Below, in pieces: positions 17,547-26,904 of a stretch of 64,000 nt of DNA. Both the position numbers and the translations under genes were made by a program. Origin of the DNA: Virgibacillus sp. 7505 (GTDB lineage: Bacteria; Bacillota; Bacilli; Bacillales; Amphibacillaceae); contig NZ_NPBF01000022.1 of assembly GCF_002272135.1 (NCBI RefSeq), positions 62,001-126,000 on the forward strand. The letters are read 5' to 3'. Positions within the stretch are counted from its first letter, which is position 1, and each line of letters opens with the position of its first letter. The notes below the pieces were generated by a model, which saw only the letters and a program-made list of their open reading frames with translations, did not search any database and was not told the DNA's origin.

Positions 17547-18594
17547 TGATTCCGCTTTTATGCGGAAAATCATTTCGGATTTACTGAGCAGTGATGATCG
17601 CTTGGAAGTTATCGGAACAGCACGCAATGGCAAGGATGGCCTGGACCAAATCAGCCAACTGAAACCAGATGTAGTAACGATGGATGTGGAAATGCCGATC
17701 ATGAACGGACTGGATGCGCTGAAGCAAATCATGCTGAAGCACCCTCTGCCGGTTGTCATGCTCTCCAGCTTGACGAAGCAAGGTGCAGATATGACCATTC
17801 ATGCCATGTCGCTCGGTGCAGTTGATTTCATTGCAAAACCGTCTGGTTCCATATCTTTGGACCTGGATAAAGTGCGGGACGAACTAGTCGTCAAAGTCGT
17901 GGCAGCAGCTTCCTCTCGTCTATCAATCAGGGAACAAGTAAAAGCTGCTGAGGTTAAAGTTTTCGCAAAGGCTCCCGAGAAGAAACGGGCGGATCGCAAT
18001 TTGATAGCGATTGGTACTTCTACTGGAGGTCCAAGAGCTCTGCAGGAAGTAATCGGAAAACTGCCCGCTGCACTGGCTGCTCCTGTTGTTGTCGTTCAAC
18101 ATATGCCAGTAGGATTCACGAAGTCCCTGGCAGAAAGGCTGGATAGTCTCAGTGCAATAAAAGTCAAGGAAGCCGAACAAAATGAAACTTTAAAAAACGG
18201 CGTGGTTTATATCGCGCCAGGCGGACATCATCTTACGATTGGCCAGGCAGATAGCAGACTTATTGCCAAACTGACATTGGAAGACCCTGTGAAGGGGCAT
18301 CGGCCTTCTGTAGACAGAATGTTCGAATCTATCAGCAGTTTGGAAAATGTGGATGTATGTACCGTTATTATGACAGGAATGGGAGCGGATGGAACCGAGG
18401 GGCTGCGAAAAATCAAGAATAGACAGCCATCTGTCTACAGCATCGGTGAATCGGCAGAGTCTTGTGTTGTTTACGGTATGCCGAGAGCGGCAGCTGAGGC
18501 CGGACTGTTGCATCATGTTTGTCCAGTCCAGTCAATCGCCTCGGCAATCCAGCAGAGAATCAATCTATTAGAGGGGGTCAACAAATGGAAGTAG
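17518..18594 (+). CDS. cheB: Chemotaxis methylesterase CheB
   Basis: CheB is the receptor-modification methylesterase/deamidase controlled by CheA phosphorylation; it removes methyl groups from chemoreceptors for adaptation. The 358-aa protein has a receiver domain (VDDSAFMRK, phospho-acceptor Asp56), a linker, and a catalytic domain with the nucleophile Ser168 in GTSTGGP, the His in VVQHMP and the Asp in MTGMGADG. ATG 17518 lies inside flhG after GGATGGGAGGA. It overlaps cheA by 10 nt. Confidence 0.97.
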   Translation: MGKIRVLVVDDSAFMRKIISDLLSSDDRLEVIGTARNGKDGLDQISQLKPDVVTMDVEMPIMNGLDALKQIMLKHPLPVVMLSSLTKQGADMTIHAMSLGAVDFIAKPSGSISLDLDKVRDELVVKVVAAASSRLSIREQVKAAEVKVFAKAPEKKRADRNLIAIGTSTGGPRALQEVIGKLPAALAAPVVVVQHMPVGFTKSLAERLDSLSAIKVKEAEQNETLKNGVVYIAPGGHHLTIGQADSRLIAKLTLEDPVKGHRPSVDRMFESISSLENVDVCTVIMTGMGADGTEGLRKIKNRQPSVYSIGESAESCVVYGMPRAAAEAGLLHHVCPVQSIASAIQQRINLLEGVNKWK

Positions 18595-20585
18595 ATCAGT
18601 ATTTAGGTGTATTCATCGAAGAAAGCAAAGAACATCTTCAAGCTTTGAATCAGCATTTGCTAGAACTTGAAAAACAGCCGGAAGATATTGGAGTAGTCAA
18701 TGAAATTTTCCGTTCCGCTCATACGCTGAAAGGCATGTCGGCTACGATGGGTTATCAGGATTTAGCCAATTTGACGCATCAAATGGAAAACGTACTAGAT
18801 GCAATTCGTAATCATCAGATTAAAATCAACCCAGAGATTCTTGATGTGGTTTTTGAGGCTGTAGATAGTCTGGAAGAGATGGTCCTGGATATTGAATCCG
18901 GTGGAGCAGGAACAAAAGAGGTAAGTGAGTTGGTCAGCCAGCTTGCGGCAATTGAATCTGGCGAAGCACCGCTTCAGGTAGCTGCAGCAGTTGCAGAGGA
19001 AAAGGTTAGTGATACCTCAGGTCTTATTCTGGATGAATTCGAGCTGTCTGTATTACGGGAAAGCGAAGAAAAAGGATTCCAAACCTTCTATACAAAAGTT
19101 ACGTTACGTGAAGATTGTATGCTGAAGGCTGCCCGGGTTTACATGGTATTCGAAGTACTTGAATCTTTGGGAGAAGTAGTCAAGAGCAATCCGGAGGTTT
19201 CCCAGCTTGAGGATGAAGCATTCGACCTGACGTTTGAAGTGTTACTCGTGACAAAAGAGAAGAAAGAACTTATCGAGGAGAAGGTCCTGAAAGTATCTGA
19301 GATAGATGCTGTCTCCATCCAAAACTTTTTCGTCGATACATATAAGCACGCACAGGATGAAGGAAAAGAAGAAGTAACTGCTTCTGTGCATGAAGAAAAG
19401 GTACAAGAAACAACAAATGAGAAAAAAGCCCAACAAAGCAACAAGACGATTCGTGTGAATATTGAACGCCTGGATATTCTGATGAATCTGTTTGAAGAGC
19501 TAGTCATAGATCGCGGCAGACTTGAACAGATTGCCGAGGATGTGAAGCATCCAGAACTGCACGAGACAGTTGAGCGGATGGCTAGAATCTCTGGTGACCT
19601 TCAAAGTATCGTACTGACTATGCGGATGGTTTCGATTGATCAAGTATTCAACCGCTTCCCGCGTATGGTAAGGCAGCTTGCAAAAGATCTTGGCAAGAAA
19701 ATTGATCTGCAGATCGAAGGCGCTGAAACAGAGCTTGACCGTACAGTAATCGACGAAATTGGTGACCCGCTTGTACATTTGATTCGCAACAGTCTGGATC
19801 ATGGCGTGGAAACTCCGGAAGTAAGACGTGAGCTAGGCAAGCCAGAAACAGGAACAATCAAACTGAAAGCCTACCATTCCGGAAATCATGTTTTTATTGA
19901 TATTACCGACGATGGTGCAGGAATTAACCGGAAGAAAGTTACGGAAAAAGCAATTAAAAATGGTCTTATCACAAAAGAACAAGCAGCAATCATGACTGAT
20001 AATCAAGTATTCGGCTTGATCATGCAGAGCGGCTTTTCAACAGCTGACACCATTTCTGATATTTCAGGTCGCGGTGTTGGTTTGGATGTTGTCCGCAATA
20101 CGATCGAATCACTTGGCGGTACTATTACAATCAATTCCGAAGAAGGAAAAGGATCAGTATTCAGCATAGAATTGCCGCTTACATTATCAATTATCAGTGT
20201 CTTGCTTGTTGAGATCCAAAAAGAGAAATATGCTGTTCCGCTATCTTCTATCATCGAAACAGCAATTATTCCGAAAGCGGATATCATGTATGTCCATAAT
20301 CAAGCAGTAATCGATTTCCGGGGCAGAGTCGTCCCTCTTGTTTCCTTGAAGGACGTTTTCCAAGTACCTGAAGTGAAAGAAGAGGCGGATCACTATTCTG
20401 TTGTCATCATTAAAAAAGGTGACAAATCAGCTGGATTGATTGTAGATGGATTTATCGGTCAGCAAGAAATCGTCCTTAAATCCTTAGGAAACTACCTGAC
20501 TGAAATCTTTGCTATCTCTGGAGCTACCATCTTGGGAGATGGCCAAGTAGCACTTATCATCGACAGCAATGCGTTAATCAAATAA
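18585..20585 (+). CDS. cheA: Chemotaxis histidine kinase CheA
   Basis: CheA is the cytoplasmic kinase of the receptor-CheW array; it phosphorylates CheY and CheB. At 666 aa it matches Bacillus CheA (about 672). Domains in order are P1 Hpt with phospho-His46 (RSAHTLKGMS), P2 response-regulator docking (about 160-270), P3 dimerisation, P4 kinase with HLIRNSLDHG, DDGAGI and GRGVGLDVV boxes, and a C-terminal P5 CheW-like domain. ATG 18585 follows GAGGGGGTC; the frame extends to 18519 but only inside cheB. Confidence 0.97.
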   Translation: MEVDQYLGVFIEESKEHLQALNQHLLELEKQPEDIGVVNEIFRSAHTLKGMSATMGYQDLANLTHQMENVLDAIRNHQIKINPEILDVVFEAVDSLEEMVLDIESGGAGTKEVSELVSQLAAIESGEAPLQVAAAVAEEKVSDTSGLILDEFELSVLRESEEKGFQTFYTKVTLREDCMLKAARVYMVFEVLESLGEVVKSNPEVSQLEDEAFDLTFEVLLVTKEKKELIEEKVLKVSEIDAVSIQNFFVDTYKHAQDEGKEEVTASVHEEKVQETTNEKKAQQSNKTIRVNIERLDILMNLFEELVIDRGRLEQIAEDVKHPELHETVERMARISGDLQSIVLTMRMVSIDQVFNRFPRMVRQLAKDLGKKIDLQIEGAETELDRTVIDEIGDPLVHLIRNSLDHGVETPEVRRELGKPETGTIKLKAYHSGNHVFIDITDDGAGINRKKVTEKAIKNGLITKEQAAIMTDNQVFGLIMQSGFSTADTISDISGRGVGLDVVRNTIESLGGTITINSEEGKGSVFSIELPLTLSIISVLLVEIQKEKYAVPLSSIIETAIIPKADIMYVHNQAVIDFRGRVVPLVSLKDVFQVPEVKEEADHYSVVIIKKGDKSAGLIVDGFIGQQEIVLKSLGNYLTEIFAISGATILGDGQVALIIDSNALIK

Positions 20586-20597
20586 GGAGGGTTCATC

Positions 20598-21068
20598 ATG
20601 GCAGAAGAAATCGTACAAGATGTAAAAGTTATTGTTTTTCAGTTGAAAAATGAAGAATATGCAGTACCTGTGACACAGGTTGGGTCTATCGAGAAGATGG
20701 AACATATTACGAGAGTCCCGAACACAGAAAGCTTTATCAAAGGTGTTATCAATATGCGCGGTGTTGTGACGCCGATCGTTGATTTGCGAAGCCGTCTCGG
20801 CCTTGAAGAGACACCGGTCGATGAAAATACAAGAATCATCATTGTGGATCTGGATGACACGTCAATCGGTTTGATTGTGGATGCAGCAAATGATGTAGTG
20901 GATATTCCAGTAGATAAAATAGAAGAGGCGCCGCAAGTCATTGGGGCGATCAACATTGATTACATCGACGGGGTAGTGAAACTTGAGGACAGACTTGTCA
21001 TTTTACTTGATCTTCGAAAAGTCTTGAAATTCCATGAAATCGAAGCAATCAAGTCCATCGAAAGCTGA
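20598..21068 (+). CDS. cheW: Chemotaxis coupling protein CheW
   Basis: CheW links chemoreceptors to CheA in the signalling array. The 156-aa protein is one CheW/SH3-like domain with the typical VIVFQLKNEEYAVPVTQV start and GVINMRGVVTPIVDLRSRL core. AAGGAGGG is upstream of ATG 20598. The stop overlaps the cheC start by one base (TGATG). The wider Bacillus set also uses CheV, which is not in this window. Confidence 0.97.
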   Translation: MAEEIVQDVKVIVFQLKNEEYAVPVTQVGSIEKMEHITRVPNTESFIKGVINMRGVVTPIVDLRSRLGLEETPVDENTRIIIVDLDDTSIGLIVDAANDVVDIPVDKIEEAPQVIGAINIDYIDGVVKLEDRLVILLDLRKVLKFHEIEAIKSIES

Positions 21069-21712
21069 TGTATGATCTTCGCTATATAACGGAAGATCAG
21101 CTGGATGCTTTAAAAGAAGCAGGAAACATTGGTGCAGGGAATGCAGCTACAGCGCTTTCTACTTTGCTCCGCCAAGACATCGATATGAAAGTGCCAGCTG
21201 TCCGAATCTGTCACTTTAATGAATTGATTGAATCGATTGGCGGAGCTGAGCAGCCGCTGGCAGCTATCTATCTCAGGGTTCAGGGAGATGCGCCAGGAAA
21301 TATGTTCTTCTTGCTCCAGCCAGCTGAAGCAGAGTTATTCGTTCATTATATAACGGGGAATGAGAGCTTTTCATGGTCCAGCACGACTCATGATGACATA
21401 AACCTTTCCGCTTTGCATGAAATGGGAAACATACTCGCTGGAAGCTATCTATCTGCGATTAGCGACTTCGCCAAAGTGAATATGCAGCCTTCAGTTCCAC
21501 AAATCAGTGTCGATATGGGAGGCGCTATTTTAGCGAATGGTTTAATTGAGATAGCTCAGGAAAGCGATTATACCGTGGTTATCGACACGGTCATCTCACT
21601 GAGCGATCCGAATGAGCAGCAGCACATGGTTGAGGGGAAATTTCTGCTGCTATTGGATCCAGATGCATTCGGTCATTTATTCCATGCTTTAGGAGTAGAG
21701 GCAGATGACTGA
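21068..21712 (+). CDS. cheC: CheY-P phosphatase CheC
   Basis: CheC removes phosphate from CheY-P and pairs with CheD in the adaptation loop of Bacillus chemotaxis. The 214-aa protein has two intact phosphatase half-sites of the form (D/S)xxxExxN followed 22 residues later by Pro: DALKEAGN near the N-terminus and SALHEMGN near residue 118. It has no SpoA domain, which distinguishes it from FliY. It overlaps cheD by 8 nt. Confidence 0.96.
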   Translation: MYDLRYITEDQLDALKEAGNIGAGNAATALSTLLRQDIDMKVPAVRICHFNELIESIGGAEQPLAAIYLRVQGDAPGNMFFLLQPAEAELFVHYITGNESFSWSSTTHDDINLSALHEMGNILAGSYLSAISDFAKVNMQPSVPQISVDMGGAILANGLIEIAQESDYTVVIDTVISLSDPNEQQHMVEGKFLLLLDPDAFGHLFHALGVEADD

Positions 21713-22199
21713 GGCCGAAATCTTGCATGTCGGGATAGCTGATGCAAAAATCGCTTCCTATCCGCAGCATCTTCGGACAGCAGGACTTGGATCCTGTGTC
21801 GGTGTTGTCGTTTACGATAAGCAAAGAGGAATTGCTGGCTTGGCGCATGTCATGCTCCCAGACTCCAGTTTAGCTAAACAGACTCAGATGAACCGCAACA
21901 AATATGCAGATACAGCTATGGACGACCTGATTGCCAATCTGCTGCGCCAAGGCGGAAGCAGGAGTCGCTTTAAAGCGAAGCTTGCAGGCGGAGCCCAGAT
22001 GTTCTCCTTCATGTCCAGTGACGAGAAAATGCGAATTGGTCCTCGTAATATCGAAGCGGTGGAACAGAAGCTGCGGGAATACCGCATCCCTATCGAAAGC
22101 AAGGATGTCGGGGGCAGCAATGGACGCACGATTGAATTTAATACAGATACATGTGGTTTGAGGATTAAAACAGTTAGCAAAGAGGAAGAGATCATATAA
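21705..22199 (+). CDS. cheD: Chemoreceptor glutamine deamidase CheD
   Basis: CheD deamidates glutamines on chemoreceptors and enhances CheC phosphatase activity when bound to it. The 164-aa protein has the catalytic Cys in TAGLGSCVGVVVYD and the catalytic His in GLAHVMLPDS, with the conserved KLAGGAQMF segment. ATG 21705 overlaps the cheC end. The stop overlaps an ATG at 22199 that could extend sigD, but a better sigD start exists at 22250. Confidence 0.96.
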   Translation: MTEAEILHVGIADAKIASYPQHLRTAGLGSCVGVVVYDKQRGIAGLAHVMLPDSSLAKQTQMNRNKYADTAMDDLIANLLRQGGSRSRFKAKLAGGAQMFSFMSSDEKMRIGPRNIEAVEQKLREYRIPIESKDVGGSNGRTIEFNTDTCGLRIKTVSKEEEII

Positions 22200-22249
22200 T
22201 GGAGCAGCTTCATTCTTATGACGTAACAGCAAACAAAGGAGGGAGTTTC

Positions 22250-23026
22250 ATGATCAATTATGGATCAGAAACAGAACAGCAGTATTGGAACAGCTGGTTT
22301 TATAAAAAAGACAGCGATGCTGCCAATGAATTGATGCGAATGTATATGCATGTAGTCGATTACCATACGCAGCGCATCGCTGCGCACCTTCCCTCCAGTG
22401 TGAGCAGAGATGATGTCAGAAGCTTCGGTTATACAGGATTGTATGATGCTTTACAGAAGTTCGAGCCAAGCCGGGATTTCAAATTTGAAACATATGCTTC
22501 CTTCCGTGTAAGAGGGGCAATAATGGACGGTCTGCGGAAGGAAGATTGGCTTCCGAGAACCGTACGTGATAAAGTGAAGAAAATAGAAGCTGCTGCCAGT
22601 AAGCTCGAACAAATGCTGGAACGGAAACCGACCAGTGGGGAGATTGCGAAACAGACGGGCTTAAGCCGTGAGGAAGTAGAAGAAGCGGTGCGGGATGCAC
22701 TGTTCTCAAATGTTCTTTCCATGGATGATAAACCTGCACGGCCCAAGCAAGACACCCAGGAAACAAGCTATGTCCTTCCTGATCTCAAGACCCCTCAGCC
22801 TGAAGATGCAGTGCTGCAGAAGGAGCTTGTTCTGCAGCTGACAGACAGCATCAAGCAGCTGAATCAGCATGAACAGCTTGTTATCAGTCTATTCTATAAG
22901 GAAGAATTAACGTTTACAGAAATCGGGCACATACTGGAATTGACAACATCACGAATATCGCAGATTCACAAACGTGCAATATTCAAATTACGGGAATCAC
23001 TAGCCAAGCTTTCAGCGATCAGCTGA
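22250..23026 (+). CDS. sigD: Flagellar RNA polymerase sigma factor SigD (FliA type)
   Basis: SigD drives late flagellar, chemotaxis and autolysin genes and is held by the anti-sigma FlgM until hook completion. The 258-aa protein shows region 2 (GLYDALQKFEPSRDFKFETY, then RGAIMDGLRKEDWLPR), region 3, and region 4 with the helix-turn-helix FTEIGHILELTTSRISQIH. ATG 22250 is preceded by AAAGGAGGGA at 22235-22244 and gives a length close to B. subtilis SigD (254 aa). The possible extension to 22199 adds residues absent in the family. Confidence 0.96.
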   Translation: MINYGSETEQQYWNSWFYKKDSDAANELMRMYMHVVDYHTQRIAAHLPSSVSRDDVRSFGYTGLYDALQKFEPSRDFKFETYASFRVRGAIMDGLRKEDWLPRTVRDKVKKIEAAASKLEQMLERKPTSGEIAKQTGLSREEVEEAVRDALFSNVLSMDDKPARPKQDTQETSYVLPDLKTPQPEDAVLQKELVLQLTDSIKQLNQHEQLVISLFYKEELTFTEIGHILELTTSRISQIHKRAIFKLRESLAKLSAIS

Positions 23027-23062
23027 AAGCTATTTCCCTATTTTATAGAAAGAAGGTTTTTC

Positions 23063-23533
23063 ATGCTAACACTACTTGTCTGTGCCAGTCTTCTCCTTCA
23101 TGTACTGACCTTCATTGCTATCCGCGCGTTGCAATCAAACATACAGCAGCAGGAAACCCGCCATCAGACGGATAAACAAGCGTATGAAGCGATGTTAGGC
23201 TCCATACTTGATGAATTGAAAGAAGAAAATGACCGGCTTCTTCTAGCTGACTCACAGCCACGGGAAGTCAATACGAAAAAAAACATGGCGGAGATAATCA
23301 ACGAACCTTCTCCTGCTTCAGAAGAAGATACACCTTCTGTTTCCGATTACACCCCTCCCCAGCCAGCAGAGGAGGAAGACCAAGTATCCATGTCCAATCT
23401 CGGACGTGTCTTGCAGCTTCATGACCAGGGACTGGATTCTACAGAGATTGCAAAACAGCTCGGAATGGGGAAGACAGAAGTAGAATTGATTCTGCTGATG
23501 AAGAAAAATGGTGAAAATAGCAGAAAAAGTTGA
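23063..23533 (+). CDS. swrB: SwrB-like single-pass protein at the end of the fla/che operon
   Basis: In B. subtilis the last fla/che gene is swrB (ylxL), which promotes activation of flagellar type III export and swarming. This 156-aa product sits at the same place between sigD and rpsB. It has an N-terminal membrane helix (about 1-20), a short coiled coil (about 25-65), a variable acidic Pro/Ser/Glu-rich middle, and a conserved C-terminal helix-turn-helix-like block with LDSTEIAKQLGMGKTEVELIL. Similarity lies in architecture and C-terminus, so the symbol rests partly on position. Confidence 0.8.
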   Translation: MLTLLVCASLLLHVLTFIAIRALQSNIQQQETRHQTDKQAYEAMLGSILDELKEENDRLLLADSQPREVNTKKNMAEIINEPSPASEEDTPSVSDYTPPQPAEEEDQVSMSNLGRVLQLHDQGLDSTEIAKQLGMGKTEVELILLMKKNGENSRKS

Positions 23534-23560
23534 GAAAGTACAAAAACATGTCTAAGATGC

Positions 23561-23589
23561 TTGATTGATGGTAATAGCTGTGCTATATT
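23561..23589 (+). promoter_or_regulatory. Sigma-A promoter for rpsB
   Basis: The -35 box TTGATT (23561-23566) is separated by exactly 17 nt from the -10 box TATATT (23584-23589). It starts 28 nt after the swrB stop and would give a leader of about 110 nt before rpsB. No intrinsic terminator lies between swrB and this promoter, so fla/che readthrough may add to rpsB expression. Confidence 0.8.
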
Positions 23590-23626
23590 TATTTTTGGTG
23601 TTAATACACACGTCTGCCGATTTTTA

Positions 23627-23656
23627 CGGGAGGTGCTGACAAGTTGTCAGTTCCCG
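23627..23656 (+). promoter_or_regulatory. Structured rpsB leader hairpin
   Basis: In the rpsB 5' leader CGGGA (23627-23631) pairs with TCCCG (23652-23656). Inside it CTGAC (23636-23640) pairs with GTCAG (23646-23650) around AAGTT, giving a stem interrupted by an asymmetric internal loop. There is no T-tract, so it is not a terminator. Ribosomal protein leaders often bind their product; S2 autoregulation here is inference. The SD of rpsB (TTAGGAGGAA, 23691-23700) lies downstream. Confidence 0.45.
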
Positions 23657-23705
23657 ATAAAAGATGAAGCAGTCGGAGGAGAAAAAACCATTAGGAGGAA
23701 ACACT

Positions 23706-24446
23706 ATGTCAGTCATTTCAATGAAACAATTGCTTGAAGCTGGTGTTCATTTCGGTCACCAGACTCGCCGTTGGAACCCGAAAATGAAGAAATATATCTT
23801 CACTGAGCGTAACGGCATCTACATCATCGACCTTCAGAAAACTGTGAAGAAAGTCGACGAAGCTTACAACTACGTGAAAGAACTTGCTGCTGATGGCGGT
23901 ACAATTCTATTCGTAGGTACGAAAAAACAAGCACAGGAATCTGTGAAAGAAGAAGCGATCCGTTCTGGTCAGTACTTCGTTAACCAACGTTGGTTGGGCG
24001 GTACGCTTACTAACTTCCAGACAATCCGCAAACGTATCAACCGTTTGAAATCCATCGAGCGCATGGAAGAAGACGGTACTTTCGAAGTACTTCCTAAAAA
24101 AGAAGTAGTAGGTTTGCTTAAAGAAAAAGAACGTCTTGTTAAATTCCTTGGCGGTATCAAAGACATGGAAAGAATTCCTGACGCTCTATTCGTTATCGAC
24201 CCACGCAAAGAAAGAATCGCAATTGCAGAAGCTCACAAATTGAACATTCCAATCATCGGTATCGTTGATACTAACTGTGATCCGGATGAGATCGATTACG
24301 TGATCCCTGCGAATGACGACGCTATCCGCGCTGTCAAATTGCTTACTTCCAAAATGGCTGACGCTATCCTGGAATCCAAGCAAGGTGAAGAATTGGAAGA
24401 TCAAGAAGCTCCAGCTGAAGAAGCTACAGAAGCTGTAAGCGAGTAA
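23706..24446 (+). CDS. rpsB: 30S ribosomal protein S2
   Basis: S2 is a late-binding protein of the small subunit. The 246-aa length equals Bacillus S2. Family landmarks include [20 protein letters not shown] at the start and [14 protein letters not shown] in the middle, with an acidic C-tail. ATG 23706 follows TAGGAGGAA; an in-frame ATG at 23664 lacks family support. It is followed by a strong intrinsic terminator before tsf. Confidence 0.99.
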   Translation: MSVISMKQLLEAGVHFGHQTRRWNPKMKKYIFTERNGIYIIDLQKTVKKVDEAYNYVKELAADGGTILFVGTKKQAQESVKEEAIRSGQYFVNQRWLGGTLTNFQTIRKRINRLKSIERMEEDGTFEVLPKKEVVGLLKEKERLVKFLGGIKDMERIPDALFVIDPRKERIAIAEAHKLNIPIIGIVDTNCDPDEIDYVIPANDDAIRAVKLLTSKMADAILESKQGEELEDQEAPAEEATEAVSE

Positions 24447-24454
24447 TGGATGAA

Positions 24455-24489
24455 GGGTGATAAGGGGGGACCTTTTATCACCCTTTTTT
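24455..24489 (+). terminator. Rho-independent terminator between rpsB and tsf
   Basis: GGGTGATAAGG pairs with CCTTTTATCACCC (24471-24483) around a short G/A loop, with one bulged or wobble position, followed by a T-run at 24484-24489. Placed inside the rpsB-tsf unit, it should attenuate rather than abolish tsf transcription unless tsf has its own promoter. Confidence 0.85.
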
Positions 24490-24529
24490 CAAGAAATAAA
24501 TTGTCCAAACCCTTAAGGAGGCATTTACG

Positions 24530-25411
24530 ATGGCAATCACGGCACAAATGGTAAAAGAATTGCGCGAAAAAACTGGCGCAGGTATGATGGATTGTAAAAA
24601 AGCTTTGACACAAACAGATGGTGACATGGAGAAAGCAATTGATTACCTTCGCGAGAACGGTATTGCGAAAGCAGCTAAAAAAGCAGATCGTATCGCTGCT
24701 GAAGGTTTGACTTTCATCGCTACAGAAGGCAATCATGCTGTATTGCTTGAAGTGAACTGTGAAACTGACTTCGTTACTAAAAACGATCAGTTCAAAACAC
24801 TTTTGAACGATCTTGCTCAACATATCCTTACTAACAAACCAGCTAGCGTAGAAGAAGCTTCAGAACAAAAAATCAACGCTGACCAAACTGTTGGTGAATA
24901 CATCAATGCTGCTATCGCGAAAATCGGTGAAAAGATTTCCCTTCGCCGCTTTGCACTAGTAAGCAAAGAAGACAACCAAGCTTTCGGCGCATATACACAT
25001 GGCGGCGGACGCATCGGTGTATTGGCATTGCTTGATGGCACAACTGATGCAGAGCTTGGTAAAGATGTTGCAATGCACATCGCTGCGGTAAACCCTCGTT
25101 ACGTTTCCCGTGATGCAGTGGCTGCTGATGAAGTAGAACGCGAGCGCGAAGTATTGAAAACACAAGCTCTTAACGAAGGCAAGCCAGAAAACATCGTTGA
25201 AAAGATGGTAGAAGGCCGTCTTGGCAAATTCTTCGAGGAGATCTGCTTGCTTGAGCAAAGCTTCATCAAAGATCCAGATCAAAAAGTGAAGAAATACGTA
25301 TCCGACAAAGGTGCTTCTGTAGTTAACTTTGTTCGTTATGAAGTGGGCGAAGGTATGGAAAAACGTGAAGATAACTTCGTTGACGAAGTAATGAGCCAAG
25401 TTAAAAAATAA
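24530..25411 (+). CDS. tsf: Translation elongation factor Ts
   Basis: EF-Ts exchanges GDP for GTP on EF-Tu. The 293-aa length is normal. The N-terminal UBA-like module [17 protein letters not shown] and the core segment [17 protein letters not shown] are textbook signatures. AAGGAGG precedes ATG 24530. Codon choice looks strongly biased, as expected for a highly expressed gene. A terminator follows. Confidence 0.99.
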   Translation: MAITAQMVKELREKTGAGMMDCKKALTQTDGDMEKAIDYLRENGIAKAAKKADRIAAEGLTFIATEGNHAVLLEVNCETDFVTKNDQFKTLLNDLAQHILTNKPASVEEASEQKINADQTVGEYINAAIAKIGEKISLRRFALVSKEDNQAFGAYTHGGGRIGVLALLDGTTDAELGKDVAMHIAAVNPRYVSRDAVAADEVEREREVLKTQALNEGKPENIVEKMVEGRLGKFFEEICLLEQSFIKDPDQKVKKYVSDKGASVVNFVRYEVGEGMEKREDNFVDEVMSQVKK

Positions 25412-25424
25412 GTACGACAAAAGA

Positions 25425-25449
25425 GGGGACACTTGGTGTTCCCTTTTTT
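25425..25449 (+). terminator. Rho-independent terminator between tsf and pyrH
   Basis: GGGGACAC (25425-25432) pairs with GTGTTCCC (25436-25443) around a TTG loop, an 8-bp stem with one G-T wobble, followed by six T residues (25444-25449). The next gene starts only 28 nt later, so partial readthrough must feed pyrH-frr unless a promoter exists that I cannot see. Confidence 0.85.
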
Positions 25450-25476
25450 ACAAAATACATACCTTTGGAGGCAATG

Positions 25477-26202
25477 ATGACAACAGCACGCTACAAACGA
25501 ATCGTATTGAAACTAAGTGGAGAAGCATTAAGCGGCCAAGTCGGCTATGGTATTGAACCTTCCGTCATCCGTTCCATCGCGGAACAAGTAAAAGAAGTAG
25601 CCGAAATGGGAGTAGAAGTTGCAGTCGTCGTAGGCGGCGGTAACATCTGGCGCGGAAAAGTCGGCAGCGAAATGGGAATGGACCGTGCAAATGCTGACTA
25701 TATGGGTATGCTGGCAACAGTGATGAACTCACTAGCGTTACAGGATAGCTTGGAGAACCTAGGTATTCCCACAAGAGTGCAGACATCTATTGAAATGCGC
25801 CAGGTAGCTGAGCCTTACATTCGACGCAAGGCGATTCGTCACCTTGAAAAAAATCGTGTCGTCATCTTTGCAGCTGGTACAGGAAACCCTTACTTCTCGA
25901 CTGATACGACAGCAGCCTTAAGAGCAGCTGAGATCGAGGCGGAAGTAATCCTGATGGCAAAGAACAATGTTGATGGCGTGTACAATGCAGATCCTAAATT
26001 GGTAGCAGACGCTGTGAAGTATGACTCCCTGACTTATTTGGATGTCCTGAATGAAGGACTTGGAGTCATGGATGCGACAGCTTCCTCTCTATGTATGGAT
26101 AATGATATCCCGCTACTTGTGTTCTCTATCAGCGAAAAAGGAAACATTAAAAGAGCAGTTTCCGGTGAGAATATCGGAACAATTATAAGGGGGAATAAAT
26201 AA
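25477..26202 (+). CDS. pyrH: UMP kinase
   Basis: PyrH phosphorylates UMP to UDP in pyrimidine nucleotide synthesis. The 241-aa enzyme is of the bacterial amino-acid-kinase type: [12 protein letters not shown] at the N-terminus, [10 protein letters not shown], and [19 protein letters not shown] near the middle. Two adjacent ATGs exist (25474 and 25477). GGAGG at 25467-25471 leaves 5 nt to the second, so I use 25477. It overlaps frr by one base. Confidence 0.97.
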   Translation: MTTARYKRIVLKLSGEALSGQVGYGIEPSVIRSIAEQVKEVAEMGVEVAVVVGGGNIWRGKVGSEMGMDRANADYMGMLATVMNSLALQDSLENLGIPTRVQTSIEMRQVAEPYIRRKAIRHLEKNRVVIFAAGTGNPYFSTDTTAALRAAEIEAEVILMAKNNVDGVYNADPKLVADAVKYDSLTYLDVLNEGLGVMDATASSLCMDNDIPLLVFSISEKGNIKRAVSGENIGTIIRGNK

Positions 26203-26759
26203 TGTCAACAGCAATCATTTCTGATGCAAAAAGCAAAATGGCACATGCAGTACAGGCTTTCTCCAGACAGCTGGCGACTGTACGTGCAGGACGTGCGAAT
26301 CCTTCTCTTTTGGATAGTGTATATGCAGATTATTATGGTGCTACCACACCATTGAACCAGTTAGCAAGTATCACTGCTCCAGAAGCGCGTATGCTTGTTA
26401 TCACACCTTACGATAAAACGGCAATCTCCGATATCGAGAAAGCTATCCAAAAGGCTGATCTTGGACTATCTCCTTCCAGTGACGGTAATGTAATCCGTCT
26501 CAGCATCCCTGCTCTGACAGAAGAGCGACGCAAGGATTTAGTGAAAGTCGTTTCTAAATACCTGGAAGAGGCGAAAGTTCAAATCCGTAATATTCGCCGT
26601 GACAGCAACGATCAGTTGAAGAAAGCTGAAAAGAATAAAGAGATCACAGCGGATGATTTGAAAGGCTTCCAGGATGAAGTGCAGACGGAAACGGATAAGC
26701 ACATCAGCCAGCTTGAAGGTCTTGCAAAAGACAAAGAAAAAGAAATAATGGAAGTTTGA
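26202..26759 (+). CDS. frr: Ribosome recycling factor
   Basis: RRF splits post-termination ribosomes together with EF-G. The 185-aa protein equals the family length, with [13 protein letters not shown] near the N-terminus, the hinge region, and the C-terminal helix [17 protein letters not shown]. The ATG overlaps the pyrH stop (TAATG) and AAGGGGG lies upstream. A terminator follows before uppS. Confidence 0.98.
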   Translation: MSTAIISDAKSKMAHAVQAFSRQLATVRAGRANPSLLDSVYADYYGATTPLNQLASITAPEARMLVITPYDKTAISDIEKAIQKADLGLSPSSDGNVIRLSIPALTEERRKDLVKVVSKYLEEAKVQIRNIRRDSNDQLKKAEKNKEITADDLKGFQDEVQTETDKHISQLEGLAKDKEKEIMEV

Positions 26760-26789
26760 CCCTTAACCATGTAAAATAAGTACTACAAG

Positions 26790-26820
26790 ACCCTCTTGCT
26801 AAAGGGGGTTTTTGCTCTTT
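26790..26820 (+). terminator. Intrinsic terminator after frr
   Basis: ACCCTC (26790-26795) pairs with GGGGGT (26804-26809) around an 8-nt loop, followed by a T-rich tail (TTTTTGCTCTTTTTG). The stem is short with one wobble pair. The remaining roughly 84 nt before uppS hold a GCAGTACTGC palindrome but no promoter I can support. Confidence 0.65.
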
Positions 26821-26904
26821 TTGTGACATACAAGAGCAGTACTGCACAGGGCGCCTCTGGCTCTTTTCAGTCAGCAGAGAAAATAGCCCAATGGAGGATT
26901 CAAA

